DNA from: Candidatus Ethanoperedens thermophilum
GTDB lineage: Archaea > Halobacteriota > Methanosarcinia > Methanosarcinales > EX4572-44
Reading direction: 5' to 3'
NCBI GenBank assembly: GCA_012910725.1
Contig: WNEG01000008.1
Location: 1-17,096, forward strand
DNA: 17,096 bases
In this document: positions 12,582 through 17,096 of the stretch, piece after piece
Layout of the letters: each line of letters begins with the position of its first letter
How positions within the stretch are numbered: the stretch's first letter is position 1
The notes under the pieces: model-generated
Seen by the model: only the letters and a program-made list of their open reading frames with translations
The model's database searches: none
What the model was told of the DNA's origin: nothing
Made by a program: the position numbers and the translations under genes

Positions 12582-12908
12582 ATGGAAGATAAATACAAAA
12601 AGCCCATTAAAATGTTTGTGGACCGTGCTTTTAAAAAATATAGCGGCGTTATCGATGAAATGATATTGTTTGGATCGGTTGCCACAGGACATGCTAAAAA
12701 CGATTCTGATATAGATATTTTGGTCGTCACGGATGTGGATGACTTTAAGGTAGAAAAGGATCTGATAGGAATGGCTTTTGAGGTTTTATTGAAAACTGGC
12801 GAGGATATTTCAGTGAAAGTGATATCGCATAGAGATCACGAGAATATGATCAAAATGAACACGTCGTTTATCAGGAATATCATATCGGATGGTGTTAAAC
12901 TTGGATGA
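12582..12908 (+). CDS. MNT-family nucleotidyltransferase, partner gene truncated
   Basis: 108-residue minimal nucleotidyltransferase with GSX10DXD (G31-S32, D43, D45) in 'FGSVATGHAKNDSDIDILVV'. The third carboxylate is not obvious: the matching strand reads 'ISVKVIS', a pattern seen in many HEPN-linked MNT proteins. It begins 9 nt after the stop of receptor 3, with a purine-rich AGGGGTGG before the ATG, so it may be co-transcribed with the receptors. A HEPN gene should follow; only its first codons survive (12901-12972). If the HEPN protein is gone, this is an antitoxin or modifier left without its toxin. The frame itself is intact and of normal length. Confidence 0.82.
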   Translation: MEDKYKKPIKMFVDRAFKKYSGVIDEMILFGSVATGHAKNDSDIDILVVTDVDDFKVEKDLIGMAFEVLLKTGEDISVKVISHRDHENMIKMNTSFIRNIISDGVKLG

Positions 12909-12972
12909 GATTGAAATGCTGCTCGGAAAAGCAGATGAAAGAATTGGAGCGGCGATTGAACAAGGAGAATAG
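12901..12972 (+). pseudogene. 5' fragment of a HEPN gene
   Basis: TTG 12901, overlapping the MNT stop, opens 23 codons reading 'LDEIEMLLGKADERIGAAIE' and then ending at TAG 12970-12972. This matches the usual start of HEPN (PF05168) proteins, a first helix of pattern E-I-E-x-L-L-x-K-A-x-E-R. The remaining ~100 codons are absent; the next sequence belongs to an unrelated gene. The end carries AAGGAG (12962-12967), which serves as ribosome-binding site for the gene at 12979. Confidence 0.5.
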
Positions 12973-12978
12973 TTCCCT

Positions 12979-13206
12979 ATGGATACAGAAATTATAAATC
13001 AGCATCTAGAATGGGTTAAATCCATCGAATCTAAGTATAGCTACGTTGAGCAAGAGTCAGAAGAGTTCGATGCATTCTTTGAAGTCGCCGGTCGGGTCAG
13101 CGGTGCCGCTGTTGGGATGGCGATAGGTGGCTGGGCTGCCAGTGGTGCTCTCGCTGCAATCCTTCACAAGGCTGGCTCGATGGTTGATAAAAAACTGGGG
13201 CTATGA
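12979..13206 (+). CDS. Small protein with glycine-zipper-like hydrophobic segment, unknown function
   Basis: 75 residues. The first ~33 are polar and acidic with a helical look ('WVKSIESKYSYVEQESEEFD'). Residues ~38-63 are Gly/Ala-rich and hydrophobic ('GAAVGMAIGGWAASGALAAI'), a glycine-zipper pattern compatible with membrane insertion or tight helix packing. The end is basic ('DKKLGL'). AAGGAG lies 11 nt upstream of the ATG. The next gene starts 1 nt after its stop (TGAGATG), so the two are very probably translated together, and it may be a membrane anchor or cofactor for the transglutaminase-like protein. I do not recognise a family. Confidence 0.6.
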   Translation: MDTEIINQHLEWVKSIESKYSYVEQESEEFDAFFEVAGRVSGAAVGMAIGGWAASGALAAILHKAGSMVDKKLGL

Positions 13207-13207
13207 G

Positions 13208-14857
13208 ATGACATCCGGAACGGTTCAGGTCGATTATGCCTACTGCGGCTCTACGAATTTCATTCCTTCGAGAAAGATACTCAGGATTGCAGAGATGATC
13301 GAAGAGGTCAAGAAAGGTTCGAGGGATCCGGCTGCACGAAAGAAGGCGTTTGAACTTGCACGAGACGTGTGCAGTGCTCCGCTTAACATCAAGGGGATGC
13401 CTGACGCCGATCTTCTTCGGATTGCGGATGCGATCTTTGTGTGGGTGCGGGACCGGATCGCCTACATCAACGATCCGGCAGGCGAGTATTTCCAGCCGGC
13501 TGCACGGACACTGGAGGTCGGTGCCGGCGACTGTGACGACCAGTCCATCCTGCTTGCCGCAATGCTCGGGTCAATCGGCTTTGAGCCGATCCTTGTGATC
13601 CTTCCGGAGCATGTGTATGTTGAGCTGCCGGTGGGGGCGGGCGAGACACCGTTGCCGATGGACGCGACCGCTCCAAACGCGGCATTCGGAACGCTCCCGG
13701 CAGGAATGGTAGAACACTTCAAGGAGAAATACGGACTGGGCACCCCGGATTATCTGCGAATACCGATCGCGGATCATCTGATCGTGACAGCAAAAAAGCA
13801 GGTGGTAACGACAAAGACCCCGTTTCAGATGGCGATGTACCTTGAGAAGAAGGCGGCGGAATCGTACAACGATGGGGATTATCAGGCTTCCAAGCAGCGA
13901 TTTACCAAGGCTGCGAAGATGTATCGCGATGCAGGACGCAATACAGCATCGAACGATTCCAGAGAGGGGCTTTTTGCGAGCAGCAATTTCTGCATGGGCT
14001 GGGCGCATCTCACACAGGTAATGCATCTGGTTGCAGACCGGAAGCACGACAACCTCCACCTGCTGCAATCAGAGCTCGATCAAGCCAGATCAGGTTTTGG
14101 GACTTGCAAGCCGTATTTCGAGGAACACGGTGCTGCGGGTGTTGCAAAGGAGGTGGACGCGCTCGAGAGTATTCTCTCTGGTCATCAGGAGACACTGCTT
14201 GCTGATTTTCTGATGCATAGCGGGGATCGTGATGCGGCATTGCGGCATTATGCGAATGCAGGGGATGCGTATGAGGTGGCGAAGGCGAAGACTGAACTCT
14301 CCGGGATGAGGGCGCACGTGGAGCAGGCACTTGCCAATTTACCTCGTCATGATGGTGTACCGCAAGCGTATGAGAGGGTGGTTGAGATAGCGAGGATCTC
14401 GGAGGAAGAGGAGGGTCTTTCAGAGAAGTTTGACATATCGCCAGAGGATATTGGGAGAATCCAGGAACGATTGGCTGGTGTTACCGGAGAGCGGCTCAGA
14501 AAGGAGTTCCTGACATTATCGATTGAGACTGGAATTCCGATGGGCGTACTCGAAACGATTCACAACCGGGCGGTTGAGATAACGCTTAAGGTTGACCATC
14601 CGCATCCGTTGGACCGATACGGTAATGCTGTGCGGGTTCATCCGGCGGTGATGGAGCGGCTGGGTCTACAAAGGATTGATCGTGCGAGAATCGTGTTTGG
14701 CGGGCGGGAGCATGTTGTGACAGTTCAGCCGCTGGATAATAATGGTGATGACTTCTTGGGTGTGATCAAGGTCAACCGGATGGTCCGGGATGCTCTGGGG
14801 GTGGGAGTGGGGGATACGGTCAGGCTTGAGCGTGCATCTGGTGGGGTTGTGTTTTGA
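13208..14857 (+). CDS. Transglutaminase-like protein with helical middle and Cdc48-N-like C-terminal domain
   Basis: 549 residues from ATG 13208; an earlier in-frame start at 13127 would overlap the preceding gene by 80 nt and is less likely. Residues ~60-160 form a transglutaminase-like core with a full triad: C109 in 'GAGDCDDQSILLAAML', H135 in 'PEHVYVEL' and D152 in 'PMDATAPN'. Such folds act as cysteine proteases, amidases or crosslinkers. Residues ~205-400 are helical with TPR-like units ('AESYNDGDYQASKQRFTKAA'). The last ~80 residues ('VRVHPAVMERLGL', 'ARIVFGGREHVVTVQP', 'LGVIKVNRMVRDALGV', 'VGDTVRLE') resemble the double-psi barrel of the Cdc48/VAT N-domain, but no AAA module is present. 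No signal peptide, so probably cytoplasmic. Substrate unknown. Confidence 0.78.
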   Translation: MTSGTVQVDYAYCGSTNFIPSRKILRIAEMIEEVKKGSRDPAARKKAFELARDVCSAPLNIKGMPDADLLRIADAIFVWVRDRIAYINDPAGEYFQPAARTLEVGAGDCDDQSILLAAMLGSIGFEPILVILPEHVYVELPVGAGETPLPMDATAPNAAFGTLPAGMVEHFKEKYGLGTPDYLRIPIADHLIVTAKKQVVTTKTPFQMAMYLEKKAAESYNDGDYQASKQRFTKAAKMYRDAGRNTASNDSREGLFASSNFCMGWAHLTQVMHLVADRKHDNLHLLQSELDQARSGFGTCKPYFEEHGAAGVAKEVDALESILSGHQETLLADFLMHSGDRDAALRHYANAGDAYEVAKAKTELSGMRAHVEQALANLPRHDGVPQAYERVVEIARISEEEEGLSEKFDISPEDIGRIQERLAGVTGERLRKEFLTLSIETGIPMGVLETIHNRAVEITLKVDHPHPLDRYGNAVRVHPAVMERLGLQRIDRARIVFGGREHVVTVQPLDNNGDDFLGVIKVNRMVRDALGVGVGDTVRLERASGGVVF

Positions 14858-14991
14858 GGGGGTGGGTGGAAGGGATTGCTGAAGGTGAAAAGCGGCATTT
14901 GATCGTGTGGGCATTGGTGGCTCGAAAATGTGAGATGTGTGGATCAGGGCAGCGATCAGGTTGTTTGAAGATGGATGATGCAGGGGATATG

Positions 14992-14999
14992 TTTATAGA
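14992..14999 (+). promoter_or_regulatory. TATA box for the SWIM-domain gene
   Basis: TTTATAGA is centred about 27 bp before ATG 15023, so transcription should begin at or within a few bases of the start codon: a leaderless archaeal mRNA. No ribosome-binding site is seen in between, which fits. The 165 bp between stop 14857 and this gene contain no other convincing feature. Confidence 0.55.
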
Positions 15000-15022
15000 A
15001 TCCTGCCCCCAATTGGTAAAAC

Positions 15023-16612
15023 ATGGTTGATAGCGTGAACGAAAGCGAGATAATACGAGCTTATGGCGAGACGATCTTCGAGCGTGGTCTCGGGTACTTC
15101 CGGGAAGGCAGAGTTACAAACGTGATAAAGTTCCGCGGGAGGCTGATTGGAGAGGTTTCAGGGACCAAAGGGTATACGACCAAGGTGGATCTGGACGATC
15201 TGGGATGCGACTGCTCCTGCCCTTATGGGGGAAATTGCAAGCATGGTGTTGCTGTGCTCCTCCAGTACTCTGATGACGGGTACGTCGATTGCGATGAGAT
15301 CATGGAACGGGTGGAAGAGATGGATCGGGACGAACTCATGGAGGTTGTGGAAGAATTTGTACGCCTGAACCCCGCGAGTCTGAGGTATCTGCATGTCCAT
15401 CCGGCGAGAGGCGAAGGGGGAACAAGCGATGCGCAGATCACATCACTGGACAAGCAGATACGATCGATGCTGCGGCGCATCGTGGATGATGGGTTTGCAG
15501 ATCATGGGTTTGCAGACGATCTTTCGGGATTAATACGATTCAATGAGACACTGCTCACGAAAGAGCAGATCTTCTACATACTGGAGTTCCTTGTGAACAA
15601 CTGCGAGGAGTATGGATGTTTTTACGACGATTATGCGGATGACTACTTCGGCGATGAGATATTCGAGAACCTGTGCGACGCGTTTGTGAGGAAAGGGCTG
15701 GAGGCTTCCGACTTTGGACGGTTGAAGGAGCTACGGGGGACGGATGATTATGATATGCTCAGTCCGTTCTTCCATAAGATGGCTGAAGTGGAAAATGCGA
15801 AGGCTTTAGTTGAGTTTAAGGAACATATCCGGGAATTTCTGAATGAACAGACTTATGTGGAGTTTCTGATAAACTGCGGGCTTGTTGATGAAGCCAGGGA
15901 ATTAATTGAGGAGGGAAAGTCTCTGTTTTATGAAAACCGGTTCAGGTCGTATCTGCGGATTGATAAGGAGGCTGCGATAGAGTTTGCCCGCAGAGAAGGT
16001 TTTTATTCCAGTTTGATACGATATTATCATGAGATTGGGGAGCATGATGAGGCGGTGGGTCTCTTTTCGGAAGTGGCAAGGAAGGGACCGCCCGGGGTTC
16101 AATTGGAGCCGAGTTCGCAGTTCTACGGGATCATTCTTGATTCGATAAAGAAGGGAGGAGCGCTGGATGAATCCGGAACAGAGTCTGCTTTGCGGGATCT
16201 GTTTGAGGTTTGCTACTCTGCACAGTGTTATGATGTCTGTGTCGATTCCGGCATGGAGCTGGGGGATAAAAGGCTTCTACGGAGGTTGATCGGGAAAGAG
16301 AGAACTTGCAGTTTCGGTTTGGAATCGAAATTGGAACTGCTGTCGTATCTGCTGGATGAATATCCTGACGAGGTGGCGGGAGCGTTGAAAGCGCTTGCCA
16401 CATCGCTTATTGAGGCGATGGGGAATTATTCTTATGAGAAGGCGGCAGATTGTGTGTTCTTGTTGCGAGGGATTGTTTCTGATGCTGAATGGAGGGAATA
16501 TGTGAAGGGGATTTATGATCAGCATTTTAGAAAGATAAATCTCTGGAAAGAGTTTAAGAAGCGGGGTGTTGTGTTGAAGCGGAGAAAGAGTGTTGTTGAG
16601 ATGGTGGGGTAG
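15023..16612 (+). CDS. SWIM zinc-finger protein with alpha-helical repeat body
   Basis: 529 residues. The N-terminal region has the standard run-in to a SWIM domain ('FERGLGYFREGRVTNVIKF'), then C62-x-C64-x7-C72-x-H74 ('CDCSCPYGGNCKHGVAVLL'), which fits the CxCxnCxH zinc signature. SWIM domains bind DNA or proteins; in Bacteria and Archaea they are found in or beside Snf2 helicases and also, as here, in helicase-free proteins. The rest (~100-529) is acidic and helical with TPR/SEL1-like units such as 'INCGLVDEARELIEEGKSL' and 'YYHEIGEHDEAVGLFSEVAR', probably an alpha-solenoid for protein binding. No helicase motifs are present. It has its own TATA box, so it is likely a separate transcription unit from the transglutaminase gene. 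Function unknown. Confidence 0.75.
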   Translation: MVDSVNESEIIRAYGETIFERGLGYFREGRVTNVIKFRGRLIGEVSGTKGYTTKVDLDDLGCDCSCPYGGNCKHGVAVLLQYSDDGYVDCDEIMERVEEMDRDELMEVVEEFVRLNPASLRYLHVHPARGEGGTSDAQITSLDKQIRSMLRRIVDDGFADHGFADDLSGLIRFNETLLTKEQIFYILEFLVNNCEEYGCFYDDYADDYFGDEIFENLCDAFVRKGLEASDFGRLKELRGTDDYDMLSPFFHKMAEVENAKALVEFKEHIREFLNEQTYVEFLINCGLVDEARELIEEGKSLFYENRFRSYLRIDKEAAIEFARREGFYSSLIRYYHEIGEHDEAVGLFSEVARKGPPGVQLEPSSQFYGIILDSIKKGGALDESGTESALRDLFEVCYSAQCYDVCVDSGMELGDKRLLRRLIGKERTCSFGLESKLELLSYLLDEYPDEVAGALKALATSLIEAMGNYSYEKAADCVFLLRGIVSDAEWREYVKGIYDQHFRKINLWKEFKKRGVVLKRRKSVVEMVG

Positions 16613-16618
16613 GTGGGG

Positions 16619-16699
16619 ATGGCTGTGTATGCGCTACTGGCGATGGTTGTGTTGGAGGATGCTGTTTCGGAGAGTGGTAAGGTGAATGGGGATGTTTAA
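16619..16699 (+). CDS. Possible 26-codon leader ORF
   Basis: A short frame (ATG 16619 to TAA 16699) starts 7 nt after the SWIM stop, preceded by TAGGTGGGG. It encodes a hydrophobic start ('MAVYALLAMVVLEDA') and overlaps the start of the TPR gene by 8 nt. It could be chance, or a small coupled peptide; nothing else supports it. Confidence 0.15.
   Translation: MAVYALLAMVVLEDAVSESGKVNGDV
16679..16685 (+). promoter_or_regulatory. Ribosome-binding site supporting ATG 16692
   Basis: AAGGTGA lies 6 nt before ATG 16692. It favours that start for the TPR protein over ATG 16723/16726, which have no such site. Confidence 0.55.
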
Positions 16700-17096
16700 T
16701 AAGTTGTTTGGAACAAAGAAAAATGATGAAAAAAACTGCTGCTGAATGGTTTTATCTGGGCATAGAAGCAGAAAGTCCAGAGAAAGAAGTGGAGTATTAT
16801 TCAAAGTGTTTGGAATTGGATCCGGATTCTGATGCTGCATGGAACAACAAAGGATATGCACTGTATAATCTTGGCAGATACGAGGATGCGATAGCGTGTT
16901 GGGACAAGGCACTTGCGATAAAGCCGGATGATGGTGATGCATGGAACAACAAAGGATTTGCACTGCATAAACTTGGCAGATATGAGGATGCGATAGCGTG
17001 TTATGACAAGGCACTTGCGATAAAGCCGGATATGGATATGGCATGGAACAACAAAGGATATGCACTGGATGACCTTGGCAGATATGAGGATGCGAT
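16692..17096 (+). CDS. TPR-repeat protein, frameshifted near its start, cut by right edge
   Basis: The repeat part reads from 16723 to the window edge: 'AAEWFYLGIEAESPEKEVEY', then at least two and a half TPRs of 34 residues ('AWNNKGYALYNLGRYEDAIA', 'DKALAIKPD') at a 102-bp DNA period (16837, 16939, 17041). ATG 16692, with a good ribosome-binding site, reads 'MFNKLFGTKKNDEKN' and stops at 16743-16745 in the neighbouring frame. Removing one A from the A7 run at 16729-16735 joins the two as 'NDEKTAAEWFYLG', a normal TPR-protein start. Either this is an indel (error or mutation), or translation begins at ATG 16723. TPRs mediate protein-protein contacts. The 3' end is outside the window. Confidence 0.7.

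Noticed and set aside
14866..15030. 54-codon plus-strand frame with 'RKCEMCGSGQRSGC'
   Set aside because: Starts at GTG without a convincing context, contains the TATA box of the next gene and overlaps its start; single CxxC is too little support.
16729..16736. AAAAAAC as a programmed -1 ribosomal frameshift site
   Set aside because: The heptamer is in the right register, but a -1 shift leads to a third frame, not to the TPR frame, which needs +1.
16634..17065. 143-codon minus-strand frame
   Set aside because: Antisense of the 102-bp TPR repeats; repeats explain why it stays open.

Overview
The window looks archaeal, most likely from a euryarchaeal methanogen- or ANME-like lineage (Methanosarcinales, Syntrophoarchaeales or Methanophagales relatives). 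The support is indirect: TATA boxes about 25 bp upstream of start codons with little or no leader, several HEPN/MNT pairs, and envelope proteins with PQQ-type or 'GGYILAG' beta-propellers of a kind common in those lineages. No rRNA, tRNA or core housekeeping gene is present to fix the lineage. All credible genes are on the + strand.

Layout. (1) 1-1815: a protein with a zinc ribbon at each end, an SPFH/Band-7-like core and a long charged helix; it may run off the left edge. (2) 1871-4314: a toxin-antitoxin zone with an intact mntA-hepT pair, a decayed zinc-ribbon fragment, a second HEPN/MNT pair in the opposite order with overlapping frames, and a ruined brnT/CopG-type pair (toxin missing its front, antitoxin with an amber codon where a Trp is expected). 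An imperfect hairpin repeat and a gene-poor stretch follow. (3) 4315-12572: three tandem, overlapping genes of about 870-945 residues each. All are predicted type I membrane proteins: signal peptide, large extracytoplasmic beta-propeller, one membrane helix, and a shared cytoplasmic module of about 290-300 residues ending in two copies of a short DSVVxR(S/T) motif. (4) 12582-12972: an orphan MNT gene followed by the first 23 codons of a broken HEPN gene. (5) 12979-14857: a small glycine-rich protein and, almost overlapping it, a transglutaminase-like protein with a helical middle and a Cdc48-N-like C-terminal barrel. (6) 15023-16612: a SWIM zinc-finger protein with a helical-repeat body, behind a clear TATA box. 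(7) 16692-right edge: a TPR protein whose best start is out of frame with its repeats by one base in an A7 run.

The most interesting unit is region 3. The three receptors share one cytoplasmic module under different propellers, and the DNA shows they exchange sequence. Genes 2 and 3 are a tandem duplication with near-identical N-terminal domains. Genes 1 and 3, but not gene 2, share a 290-bp tract with only two differences, which suggests gene conversion. I propose, as inference only, that these are sensors or adhesins feeding a common cytoplasmic partner. The nearby SPFH/zinc-ribbon, transglutaminase/Cdc48-N, SWIM and TPR proteins are candidate partners. No known enzymatic output domain is visible in the cytoplasmic module.
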